Shown: positions 32,009 through 40,026 of the stretch, piece after piece | Layout of the letters: every line of letters begins with the position of its first letter | How positions within the stretch are numbered: the stretch's first letter is position 1 | Assembly: GCF_001421535.1 (NCBI RefSeq) | Contig: NZ_LMKN01000001.1 | Span: 248,001 to 312,000, forward strand | DNA length: 64,000 nucleotides | Source of the DNA: Sphingomonas sp. Leaf20 | Lineage (GTDB): Bacteria; Pseudomonadota; Alphaproteobacteria; Sphingomonadales; Sphingomonadaceae | Direction: 5' to 3' | The notes under the pieces: generated by a model | The model's input: the letters and a program-made list of their open reading frames with translations, nothing else | Database searches by the model: none | Told to the model about the DNA's origin: nothing | Program-made: the position numbers and the translations under genes

Positions 32009-33699
32009 GCGTTACTCCTTTGACCCGGCCACGATTCGAGCTTGGCGTCCGGAAACGCTGCCACCGCGGCCTTCATGATGGGGGATTCGAGAATGGCTTG
32101 GCGCACCGCGTCGTCCGCTGCGTCCTGCGCTTCACGCAGCGTCGGCGCGCCGGGCGCATCAACGATCGACACCTTCCACGCGGTCCGCGTCACCGTCTTC
32201 AACAGCGTGTTGAGCTCGGCAAGCGTGTCCGCCGATATCGGTCGGCTGCCGCTGAGCGTGATCTCGGGGGGTGCATAGCCGACGATACGCGCGCCGTGCC
32301 GCAATCGCGCCGCGATCGCCAGGCCACCCGATTCGTCGAGCAGGTCGACCAGTGCCTCGAACGTCGGCGGCAGGATCGGGCCGGTTGCGACGGGCTCGGG
32401 AGCAGGTGTCACCGCAGCGGCATTCCACGGCGGCGCTTCGCCCGCCGCCGCAGGCGCCGGTGGCGGTGCAGCCGGCGCTGCGGTCGCGACGGGCCCGCCA
32501 TTCGCGATCTGCCGCGCGAGCTCGCCGGGATCGGGCAGCGTCGAGGCATAGATCGCACGCAGAAGCGCCATCTCCGCCGCCTCGATCGGCAGCGCCGCCT
32601 TGGCGACCTCGTCATGCCCCTTCAGGAACAGCTGCCATAGGCGGTGCAGCGCGGGATAGGACAGGCTCGCCGCCCAGTCCTCGCGCGCGGCGCGTTCCTC
32701 GGCGGGCTGCGCCGCGTCGATCGGCGTCCCGACCTTGGTCAGCGTGATACCGTGGACGGTCTCGAGCAGCGAGCGCAACACCGACAGCGGATCGACGCCA
32801 TAGTCATATTGCCGCCGCATCGAGGCGAGCGCCGCCGCGCCATCCCCCGCAAGAACCAGCGTCAGCAGGTCGCGCACCGCGCCGCGATCCGACAGGCCGA
32901 GCATCTGCCGTACCGCATCCGCAGTCACGCCCGCGCCGTCGAGACTGCCATGCGCGATCGCCTGGTCGAGGATCGAAAGACCGTCGCGCGCCGACCCCTC
33001 CGCCGCGCGCGCGATCAGCATCAGCGCCTCGGGCTCGGCGACGACGCCTTCCTCGCGCGATACCCAGTCGAAATGCTTCGCAAGCTGTTCCGCCGAGATC
33101 CGCCTGAGGTCGAACCGCTGGCAGCGCGACAGCACCGTCACGGGCACCTTGTTGACCTCGGTCGTCGCGAACAGGAATTTCACATGCGCCGGCGGTTCCT
33201 CCAGCGTCTTCAGAAGCGCGTTGAACGCGTTCTTCGACAGCATGTGGACTTCGTCGATGATGTAGATCTTGAACCGCGCGGTGACCGCCGAATAGCGCGA
33301 CGCGTCGATGATCTCGCGCACGTCGTCGACGCCCGTGTGGCTGGCGGCATCCATCTCGATCACGTCGATATGGCGGCCCTCGGCGATCGCGCGGCAGGGC
33401 TCGCACACGCCGCACGGATCGATCGTCGGACCACCCTGCCCGTCGGGACCGATGCAGTTGAGCGCCTTGGCGATCAGCCGCGCGGTCGACGTCTTGCCGA
33501 CCCCGCGCACGCCGGTCATCAGGAACGCATGCGCCAGCCGGTCGCGCTTGATCGCGTTGCCGAGCGTCTGCACCATCGCATCCTGCCCGATCAATTCGGA
33601 AAAGGTCTGAGGACGGTATTTGCGCGCGAGCACGCGGTAGGCGACATCCGCCTTGGCGGCCGGCTGCGGGGGTTCGCCCAGGTCGAAGGAATCTGACAT
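32005..33699 (-). CDS. dnaX: DNA polymerase III subunits gamma/tau
   Basis: The clamp-loader ATPase that also ties the polymerases to the helicase. The 564 residues show Walker A GVRGVGKTS, the four-cysteine zinc module (CxxxxxxxxCGVCEPC), the DEVHML Walker B and the SRC arginine finger (LSRCQRF). The C-terminal tau region (from about 380) has an alanine/proline linker. I see no clear A-rich slippery site, so separate gamma production is not apparent. It is downstream of the SRP RNA gene on the minus strand. Confidence 0.95.
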   Translation of the reverse strand: MSDSFDLGEPPQPAAKADVAYRVLARKYRPQTFSELIGQDAMVQTLGNAIKRDRLAHAFLMTGVRGVGKTSTARLIAKALNCIGPDGQGGPTIDPCGVCEPCRAIAEGRHIDVIEMDAASHTGVDDVREIIDASRYSAVTARFKIYIIDEVHMLSKNAFNALLKTLEEPPAHVKFLFATTEVNKVPVTVLSRCQRFDLRRISAEQLAKHFDWVSREEGVVAEPEALMLIARAAEGSARDGLSILDQAIAHGSLDGAGVTADAVRQMLGLSDRGAVRDLLTLVLAGDGAAALASMRRQYDYGVDPLSVLRSLLETVHGITLTKVGTPIDAAQPAEERAAREDWAASLSYPALHRLWQLFLKGHDEVAKAALPIEAAEMALLRAIYASTLPDPGELARQIANGGPVATAAPAAPPPAPAAAGEAPPWNAAAVTPAPEPVATGPILPPTFEALVDLLDESGGLAIAARLRHGARIVGYAPPEITLSGSRPISADTLAELNTLLKTVTRTAWKVSIVDAPGAPTLREAQDAADDAVRQAILESPIMKAAVAAFPDAKLESWPGQRSNA

Positions 33700-33814
33700 T
33701 GCGCTCGATATAGGAGGTTTGGGTCGCGCTGTCGAAGGGCTAGCGAACCCTTACTGTTCCCCCGCGGTCGGGAAGGCGGTTTGCCAGGCTCAGGGGAGCC
33801 GTTCGGCATTCGCG

Positions 33815-33906
33815 GTGGGAGCCGGAACGACCCGGAGCGAAATCGTTGTGGCTGCTTCCTTCCGGACCTGACCAAGTTGGCGACGACCCCGTCCGCCCGA
33901 CTCCCG
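33815..33906 (-). ncRNA. ffs: Signal recognition particle 4.5S RNA
   Basis: The minus strand contains the invariant SRP domain IV core GGTCAGGTCCGGAAGGAAGC followed by AGCC, with the GGAA tetraloop. The flanks GGGAGTCGG and CCGGCTCCC can pair and set the limits of a hairpin of about 92 nt. It is the RNA partner of Ffh and FtsY. It lies upstream of dnaX and may be read with it, or from its own promoter in the gap after 33906. Confidence 0.93.
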
Positions 33907-33973
33907 CGGCGCATATGGCGGGGTCGGGCGGGATGATCAAGCGTTTGCTGTGATCACCGGGCTGCCGGGTCGT

Positions 33974-34210
33974 TCAGCGGCTGACGCGGACCGTGCGGCA
34001 GACGCGCTGGCGGTGATGATTGCGCACGACATTGCGGCAGACCTGACGGGTCCGCGTGCGATGACGAACGCCCGGACGGCTATCGTTGTGACGAACGACG
34101 GTACGCTCATGAACGACCGTCCGTTGCGCCGAGGCCTGCGCCATCATGGCAGCAGGCGCGAACCCGGTGAACGCGACAAGACCGGCGGCGGCGAGTGTAA
34201 GCAACTTCAT
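33974..34210 (-). CDS. Small basic secreted protein with two conserved cysteines
   Basis: The product has 78 residues. A signal peptide (about 1-29, ending in AQASAQ) leads into a mature peptide rich in Arg, Val and His (RTVVHERTVVRHNDSRPGVRHR) and a C-terminal pair of VCR motifs (RQVCRNVV and QRVCRTVR). The neighbouring gene at 34290 has the same design: signal peptide, basic low-complexity middle and two Cys-Arg motifs at the end. Probably periplasmic; function unknown. Confidence 0.75.
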   Translation of the reverse strand: MKLLTLAAAGLVAFTGFAPAAMMAQASAQRTVVHERTVVRHNDSRPGVRHRTRTRQVCRNVVRNHHRQRVCRTVRVSR

Positions 34211-34289
34211 GAGAGTCTCCTGATCGGCCGGAAACGTGAGCGATCCTGACCTATGCGCACAACTCGCCGCCGTTCGTTACGGTTCCGTA

Positions 34290-34613
34290 TCAGCGACGGA
34301 AGCAGCGACGCACCGGCCCGTAATAGCCGCGCTGGATCCGACAGACGACGCGCGACCGCCCGTAACCGCGCGGACCGCCATAGCCATAATGACGGCGATA
34401 CCCGCCGCGCGGCCCCTGATAGCCGCCGCGATAGCCGCGATAGCCGCCGCGATACCCGTCATAGCGATGACGCGGCCCATGCCAGCCGCGACCGCCATGA
34501 CCATGACCACCGCGCGGCCCGTCCCATCCGTGACGCTGCGCGTCTGCAGGCGCCGGGGTGACGAGCGTTCCGGCCGCCAGCGTGCCGGCAGCGAAAAGGG
34601 CTAATATTTTCAT
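34290..34613 (-). CDS. Glycine/arginine/tyrosine-rich secreted protein
   Basis: The product has 107 residues. A signal peptide (about 1-25, ending APADA) is followed by repeats of RGGYRGY, RGGYQGP and GHGGRGWHGP and a C-terminal VVCRIQRGYYGPVRRCF. The Gly/Arg/Tyr repeats suggest an unstructured, positively charged envelope or extracellular peptide. The final Cys-x10-Cys pattern parallels the upstream small protein. Repeat GC composition is much like the surroundings. Confidence 0.72.
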   Translation of the reverse strand: MKILALFAAGTLAAGTLVTPAPADAQRHGWDGPRGGHGHGGRGWHGPRHRYDGYRGGYRGYRGGYQGPRGGYRRHYGYGGPRGYGRSRVVCRIQRGYYGPVRRCFRR

Positions 34614-34752
34614 GATGATACTCCTCTCATGCCCGAAGGTAAGGCCCCGTACATTGGGGCGATGGAGGCATAATCATCTCGCCGCGCTGGACACTCCCTG
34701 AACCGCGTGTTGCGGATTTGTAAGGTTCGCGGTTCAACCTTGGCCAGTGCCG

Positions 34753-35055
34753 TCAGGGGATCTGCACGGTCAGCCCGTCGAGCGCCTCGTCGAGCCGGAT
34801 CTGGCAGGCGAGCCGGCTGGTCCGCGTCGCGCCGGGTGCGAGGTCGAGCATGTCCTCCTCGTCTTCGCTCGCCGGGGGCAGTCGGGCAAAATCGTCGGGA
34901 TCGACGATCACGTGACAGGTGGCGCAGGCGAGCTGGCCCTCGCACGTCCCCTCGAGCGGCTGGCCATCGGCCTGCGCCGCATCGAGCAGGCGGTCGCCCG
35001 GGACGGCGGCGACGGTACGGATGGTCCCGTCGCGCGCGACGAAGCGGACGTTCAT
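34753..35055 (-). CDS. 2Fe-2S ferredoxin (adrenodoxin type)
   Basis: The product has 100 residues. The cluster ligands are Cys38, Cys44 and Cys47 (GTCEGQLACATCHV) and Cys84 (RLACQI), the C-x5-C-x2-C-x(n)-C pattern of vertebrate-type/ISC ferredoxins. The ATG at 35055 was chosen; 35061 is two codons earlier. The ATG overlaps the end of the upstream cysteine desulfurase, so the three genes from 37171 are a coupled unit that joins sulfur mobilisation to a likely electron donor for Fe-S assembly. Confidence 0.9.
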   Translation of the reverse strand: MNVRFVARDGTIRTVAAVPGDRLLDAAQADGQPLEGTCEGQLACATCHVIVDPDDFARLPPASEDEEDMLDLAPGATRTSRLACQIRLDEALDGLTVQIP

Positions 35056-36152
35056 GCCCATTGCGTCCGGGCTGCGGCGGCAATCGCATCAACCGCTTCG
35101 CGCAGTTCCGCCTCGCCGGTATAGCGCCCGAAGCCCAGCCTGATGCTCGATCGCGCTTGCGTCTCGCTCAGACCGATCGCACGCAGGACATGGCTCGACC
35201 GCCCCGAACCGCTGGCGCAGGCCGATCCTGCCGAGAATGCGATGTCGCGCAGGTCGGACATCAGCCGGTTCACGTCGAGCCCGTCGCGCCGGACGTTGAG
35301 GTTCCCGTGATAGCGGTTCGCGACCGCACCGCCGCCCGTCGCCCCATTGATCACCCATCCCGGCCCGAGCCTCTCGACCGCAAGCGTCCAGAGCCGCTCG
35401 ACATGCGCGGCATCGGCGTCGCGACGATCGACCATCAGCCGCGCCGCCATGCCGAACCCCGCGCACAATGCGGGCGATAGCGTCCCCGAACGCCCCGGCG
35501 CTTCCTGGCCGCCGCCATGCAACAGCGGCGCGATATCGACGCCGTCGCGGATCCAGAGCGCGCCAATGCCCTTGGGCCCATGGATCTTGTGCGCGGAGAT
35601 TGCGACGAGATCGACCTCGTCGGGGATCGCGACCCGACCATAGCCCTGCACCGCATCGCACAGCAGCAACGCGCCGGCATCGTGCGCGGCGTCGGCAAGC
35701 GCGGCGATCGGCTGGATCACGCCGATCTCGTTGTTGACCAGCATCGCGGCGACCAGCCCGGGACGGATGGCCCTGCGTGCGACGTCGGGGTTGATCCGGC
35801 CGTCGGCACCGACCGGAAGCACGCTCACGTCGCGCGCTCCCGGCCCGGTGCCCACCGCAGCGACGGTGTCGAGCACGGCGGCGTGTTCGGTCGACAGCGT
35901 GACGATCGCCCCCGTGCTGCCCTTGATCGCCCAGTTGAGCGCCTCGGTCGCGCCGCTGGTGAACGCGACCCGGCCACCCGACGGCAGCAACGCCGCGACC
36001 TGGTCGCGAGCGGTCTCGACGGCCGCGCGCGCACGGCGGCCCTCGCGGTGCGCCGAATGCGGATTGGCATGCTGCGATTCGAGCCAGGGCAACATCGCAG
36101 CGAGTGCTTCGGGCGCGAGCGGCGTGGTCGCCTGGTAGTCGAGATAGGTCAT
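35052..36152 (-). CDS. Cysteine desulfurase 1 (NifS/IscS family)
   Basis: A PLP enzyme that moves sulfur from cysteine to an acceptor. In the 366 residues the PLP lysine is Lys189 (SAHKIHGPKG), the persulfide cysteine is Cys312 (SAGSACASGSGR), with early DYQATTPL and TSGATEA blocks. Its ATG overlaps the stop of the second desulfurase by 4 nt. Two adjacent desulfurases are a recurrent alphaproteobacterial arrangement; their division of labour is not visible. Confidence 0.92.
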   Translation of the reverse strand: MTYLDYQATTPLAPEALAAMLPWLESQHANPHSAHREGRRARAAVETARDQVAALLPSGGRVAFTSGATEALNWAIKGSTGAIVTLSTEHAAVLDTVAAVGTGPGARDVSVLPVGADGRINPDVARRAIRPGLVAAMLVNNEIGVIQPIAALADAAHDAGALLLCDAVQGYGRVAIPDEVDLVAISAHKIHGPKGIGALWIRDGVDIAPLLHGGGQEAPGRSGTLSPALCAGFGMAARLMVDRRDADAAHVERLWTLAVERLGPGWVINGATGGGAVANRYHGNLNVRRDGLDVNRLMSDLRDIAFSAGSACASGSGRSSHVLRAIGLSETQARSSIRLGFGRYTGEAELREAVDAIAAAARTQWA

Positions 36153-37171
36153 GCGGCGCGCACCACGTCGCGGGCGATTGCCGCCCACGCCCTGGCGAAG
36201 CGCGCGACGTCGTCCGGCGTGGTGGTCCAGCCAAAGCTGACGCGGACGATCTCGGCGGCGACGTCTGGTGGATAGCCCATCGCCGCAAGGACATGGCTTG
36301 GCCGCATGCTCCCCGACGAACACGCGCTGCCCGCCGAGACCGCAAACCCCGCCATGTCGAGCCGGATCAACTGCGCCGCCGAACTGACACCCGGCATCCG
36401 GTAGGCGGCGATCGTCGCGATCCGCGGCGAGCCCTGCGCGACGACCTCGCCGCCCGCGGCGATGATCGCGGCATCGAGATCGGCGCGAAGCTGCTCCATC
36501 CCTGCGACCCAGTCGCGCGGTGCCTCGAGCGCGGCGGCAAAGCCCAGCGCGCCGGGCAGGTTCTCGGTCCCGCCGCGATACCCGCGCTCCTGACCGCCCG
36601 TCGGTTCGATCACTCCCAGATCGCGCACCAGCAAAGCGCCGATCCCCGGTGGTCCGCCCAGCTTGTGCGCGGATACGATGACGATATCGGCATCGGGCAG
36701 CGGCAGCTTGCCCGCGGTCTGCGAACAGTCGGCGATCCGGAACCCCGCGACATGGGGCTGCACGACACCCGTCTCGCTGTTGGCGGACTGGAGCGCGATC
36801 GCGGCCGGGGACGAATCCTGTGCGACGACGCGCCCCCCCATATCGACCCCGAGCATGACCGGCTGCTCGGCTGCGCGCAGGACCGCATCATGCTCGATCG
36901 CCGCCAGCCCGATGCCGGTTCGCCCGCGCAGCGCGATCGCTGCGGATTCACTCGCACCGCTCGTCAGGATCACGTGGTGCGGCCAGTGCAGTGCAGCCGC
37001 GATTCGCCTGCGCGCATCCTCGAGCGCTGCGCGTGCCGCGCGCCCCTCGGCGTGCGGCGACGACGGATTTGCCCAGCGCGTCATCCCCTCGATCACTGCC
37101 GCGGTCGCCTCGGCGCGCATCGGCGTGGTCGCGGCGTGATCGAGGTAGATGCGGGACAGGATCGGTTCCAA
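36149..37171 (-). CDS. Cysteine desulfurase 2 (NifS/IscS family)
   Basis: A paralogue of the next gene with 340 residues. The PLP lysine is Lys170 (SAHKLGGPPG) and the active-site cysteine is Cys284 (SAGSACSSGSMRPSHV). The early YLDHAATTPMR and TSGASES blocks are intact, so the enzyme should be active. It is shorter than desulfurase 1 in the middle region, and the segment between residues 100 and 130 is diverged. It leads the operon desulfurase 2 - desulfurase 1 - ferredoxin. Confidence 0.92.
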   Translation of the reverse strand: MEPILSRIYLDHAATTPMRAEATAAVIEGMTRWANPSSPHAEGRAARAALEDARRRIAAALHWPHHVILTSGASESAAIALRGRTGIGLAAIEHDAVLRAAEQPVMLGVDMGGRVVAQDSSPAAIALQSANSETGVVQPHVAGFRIADCSQTAGKLPLPDADIVIVSAHKLGGPPGIGALLVRDLGVIEPTGGQERGYRGGTENLPGALGFAAALEAPRDWVAGMEQLRADLDAAIIAAGGEVVAQGSPRIATIAAYRMPGVSSAAQLIRLDMAGFAVSAGSACSSGSMRPSHVLAAMGYPPDVAAEIVRVSFGWTTTPDDVARFARAWAAIARDVVRAA

Positions 37172-37252
37172 TTGCGAAAAGAGGCGTGTGGCCTATATAG
37201 CGCGCATAGCCCGGCACTCCACCCGAGTGCGTATTCCAGCTCGCGAGTGCTC

Positions 37253-37909
37253 ATGCCAGAAGTCATTTTTCCCGGCCCCGAAGGCCGTCTCGAAGGTCGA
37301 TTTGCTCCGGGGCCGCGTCCGCGCGCGCCCGTCGCGATGATCCTCCACCCGCATCCCTCGGCTGGCGGCACGATGAACAACGCGATCGTGCAACAGCTCT
37401 ACAAGACCTTCCAGCGCCGCGGCTTCGCGACGCTGCGGTTCAATTTCCGTGGCGTCGGAAAGAGCCAGGGCGTGTTCGACAACGGCGTCGGCGAGCTCTC
37501 CGATGCGGCAAGCGCGCTCGACTGGGTGCAGAGCTTCCACCCCGAGGCGCAGACGACATGGATCGCAGGCGTGAGCTTCGGCGCGTGGATCGGCATGCAG
37601 TTGCTGATGCGTCGCCCCGAGATTCGCGGCTTCATCTCGATCGCGCCGCCGGCCAATCTGTACGACTTCACGTTCCTCGCGCCGTGCCCGTCGAGCGGGA
37701 TCATCATCCAGGGCGAGGGCGACGAGGTCGCGACGCCGGGTGCCACGCAGAAGCTCGTCGACAAGCTGCGTACGCAGAAGCACATCACGATCCATCACGA
37801 CACGATCCCGAAGGCGAACCACTTCTTCGAGCATGAAATGCCGCAGCTGATGGGCAGCGTGGACAAGTATCTCGACATGCGTCTCGACCCCAACTCGCCG
37901 ATCCGCTGA
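37253..37909 (+). CDS. Alpha/beta hydrolase
   Basis: The product has 218 residues. The nucleophile is Ser in AGVSFGAW (GxSxG), the oxyanion region is HPHPSAGG near the N-terminus, and the late acidic and His residues are QGEGDEVA and ANHFFEH. It has no signal peptide. The gene is divergent from desulfurase 2 by 81 bp. The substrate is unknown; the fold fits serine esterases/acyl-peptidases of the YpfH/DLH type. Confidence 0.85.
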   Translation: MPEVIFPGPEGRLEGRFAPGPRPRAPVAMILHPHPSAGGTMNNAIVQQLYKTFQRRGFATLRFNFRGVGKSQGVFDNGVGELSDAASALDWVQSFHPEAQTTWIAGVSFGAWIGMQLLMRRPEIRGFISIAPPANLYDFTFLAPCPSSGIIIQGEGDEVATPGATQKLVDKLRTQKHITIHHDTIPKANHFFEHEMPQLMGSVDKYLDMRLDPNSPIR

Positions 37910-38013
37910 ACCCTGCCGACGTTTAGACGAGGGGCGTCAGGCGGATCGGTTCCGCGGACGCCCCCCGTCCACCGCGCGACGCGCAGCGCATCCTCGCCAG
38001 CGCCGGTGGGGCG

Positions 38014-38193
38014 TTACAGCGTCCAGATCGCGACATTGGCGAGCAGCACGGCCGCCATCACCAGCATCAGCACGCCCTTGGTGCGGTCGCGTTTCTTGAC
38101 GATCAGCACGACTCCGCCGACCAGGCAGGCGAACATCCCGAGCATGGCAATTGCGGGCGCGGCGGCGGCGATCGTGACGAGGGCAGCGTTCAT
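38014..38193 (-). CDS. 59-residue two-helix membrane microprotein
   Basis: ATG 38193 starts MNAALVTIAAAAPAIAMLGM and the frame stops with TAA at 38014. Hydrophobic segments at about 5-28 and 40-57 flank a short basic loop (VKKRDRTKG), a helical hairpin with the loop on the cytoplasmic side by the positive-inside rule. It lies between the hydrolase at 37253 and the gene at 38301, on the opposite strand. No family is recognised. Codon use follows the neighbours (mostly G or C in third position). Confidence 0.65.
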   Translation of the reverse strand: MNAALVTIAAAAPAIAMLGMFACLVGGVVLIVKKRDRTKGVLMLVMAAVLLANVAIWTL

Positions 38194-38300
38194 GCCCCGT
38201 GTTAGACACAGGCGCGGCGATAAGGAAACCGGCTCGCCGCATTGACTCGGGCGAGCACGAAAATAGCATGGCGATCGTCCATCCGGACATGGGAGCCGTA

Positions 38301-38924
38301 ATGCCGATCCTCATTGCCCTAGTCGTCGCGCAGGCCGCCCCAGTCGCTGCCGGTCGGAAGCCCCCGCTCGCCGCTCCCACGCCCGCGAGCTGCCGGTACG
38401 ACAAGGCCGCGATGCTCGCGCTCGACGAACGCGCTTTCGACCAGACGATGTCCGGCGGCTGGCGCGCGCTCGCGGCCGCCGGGTGCGATCTCGCCGCGGC
38501 CGACGCGATCCAGGCGTGGCGCGCGGCGCATGGCGGCGAGCCGAGAACCGCCGGGTTGCTCAACTGGCACGAAGGTCAGTTGCGCGCCAATGCCGGCCAG
38601 ACGGCCCCGGCGATCGCGTTGTTCGAAACCGCACGCAAGGCTTCCGCCGAAGATGCCGCGTTCGGCTGGAACCTCTATGTCGACGGCAGCATCGCCTTTC
38701 TGCGCAGGGACCTTGCGGGTCTCGATGCCGCGCGCGCCAGACTGGCGGCATTGCCGCGACCGCCCGGCTATGCACCGGTCGGCGTCGACGGAAAGCCGCG
38801 CGCCTTTGCCTGGCCGATGAACCTCAACATCCTCGACGGGCTCGTCGCCTGCTGGAACCGCGGCTACAAACAGGCCTATGCCTGCGCGAAACCGGCGGTC
38901 CGCACGTTGCCGACCACTGGTTGA
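38301..38924 (+). CDS. Hypothetical exported TPR-like protein
   Basis: The product has 207 residues. The N-terminus MPILIALVVAQAAPVAAG is a short signal peptide, and the mature part contains paired helices that look like degenerate tetratricopeptide repeats (WHEGQLRANAGQTAPAIALF, AFGWNLYVDGSIAFL). Four cysteines are present. ATG 38301 is preferred because GGGAG lies 6 nt upstream; ATG 38268 is the alternative. The gene is convergent with the dehydratase at 38927, only 2 bp apart. Confidence 0.7.
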   Translation: MPILIALVVAQAAPVAAGRKPPLAAPTPASCRYDKAAMLALDERAFDQTMSGGWRALAAAGCDLAAADAIQAWRAAHGGEPRTAGLLNWHEGQLRANAGQTAPAIALFETARKASAEDAAFGWNLYVDGSIAFLRRDLAGLDAARARLAALPRPPGYAPVGVDGKPRAFAWPMNLNILDGLVACWNRGYKQAYACAKPAVRTLPTTG

Positions 38925-38926
38925 GG

Positions 38927-39889
38927 TCAGCCCGCCATTACCTTCGCATAGGCCGCCCGGTCGACATTGCCGCCCGACAGGATGACGAGCAGTCCCGGCT
39001 CGAGCGGCACCTTGCCCGCGAGCACCGCCGCCAGCCCAACGGCCCCCCCCGGTTCGACCACCAGCCGCAACGTCTCCGCCGCCCAGCGCTGTGCCGCGGC
39101 GATCTCCGTTTCGCTGACCGCCACACCGGTCGCATCGCGCCGCGACAGCACGTCGAAGGTCAGCGGCGACACGCGCAGCGTCTGGAGCGAATCGCACGCG
39201 GTCGGCGGCGGGTTGTCGCCAACGGGTTCGATCCACGACGCCTCGAGCGAGCGCCGCATGTCGTCCCAGCCCTCGGGTTCGACGACGGTGATCCGTGCGT
39301 CCTTCACCGCCAACGCGACCCCCGCGGACAGTCCGCCGCCGCCACACGGGATGACGATGCGCGCGGGCGTACCCAGACCGAGCGCCACCATCTGTGCCGC
39401 CGCCTCGATCCCCGCACTTCCCTGCCCCTCGATGATCCACGCGTCGTCGAAGCTCGGCACCAGCGTCGCGCCGCGCGCCTCCGCCAGCCGTGCCGCAATC
39501 GCCTCGCGGCTTTCGGTCGCCCGGTCATAGGCGACGACTTCCGCCCCCAGCGCCAGCGTGGCATCGCGCTTCGTGCGCGGTGCGTCCGACGGCATCACGA
39601 TCGTCGCCGCGATCCCCAGGCGTTTCGATGCCCACGCGATCCCCTGGGCATGGTTGCCGGACGAAAAGGCGACGACTCCCCGTGCGCGAGTCGCGTCGTC
39701 GAGCGCGGTCAGGCGATGCCATGCACCGCGGATCTTGAACGCTCCGACCGGTTGCAGCGATTCCGCCTTGAAAGACACCACGACACCCTTGATTTCATGG
39801 GTGAAAAGCGGCGTTGCGGGGAGAATTCTGGCAATCTTTTCCGCTGCGTCGCGAACCCCCGCCCGTGTCGGCTGTCGCAAAATCGTCAC
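38927..39889 (-). CDS. Threonine/serine dehydratase-like PLP enzyme
   Basis: A fold-type II PLP enzyme of 320 residues. The PLP lysine is in the ESLQPVGAFKIRGA block, the phosphate loop is CGGGGLSAGVA and the substrate Asn/Ser block is SSGNHAQG. It has no regulatory ACT domain, unlike biosynthetic IlvA, so it is more like a catabolic threonine or serine dehydratase, or a racemase/ammonia-lyase relative. It is divergent from the decarboxylase at 40027. Confidence 0.88.
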   Translation of the reverse strand: MTILRQPTRAGVRDAAEKIARILPATPLFTHEIKGVVVSFKAESLQPVGAFKIRGAWHRLTALDDATRARGVVAFSSGNHAQGIAWASKRLGIAATIVMPSDAPRTKRDATLALGAEVVAYDRATESREAIAARLAEARGATLVPSFDDAWIIEGQGSAGIEAAAQMVALGLGTPARIVIPCGGGGLSAGVALAVKDARITVVEPEGWDDMRRSLEASWIEPVGDNPPPTACDSLQTLRVSPLTFDVLSRRDATGVAVSETEIAAAQRWAAETLRLVVEPGGAVGLAAVLAGKVPLEPGLLVILSGGNVDRAAYAKVMAG

Positions 39890-40026
39890 ACGTCGTCTCC
39901 TACGCGGCCTACGCTATTTACATGGGGGGCAAGCGACCCTAAATCGCCCTTCCGCTGCCCCATGGGACTTCCAACCGCAAGGCAGTGTTTTCGTAATTTG
40001 TCTCAGGACATTGGAGGTCCCTTGAA

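Noticed and set aside
34290..34613. A DNA repeat array from the RGGYRGY-encoding region
   Set aside because: The repeats are at protein level within a well-formed signal-peptide gene; spacing and codons vary, so it is coding low complexity.
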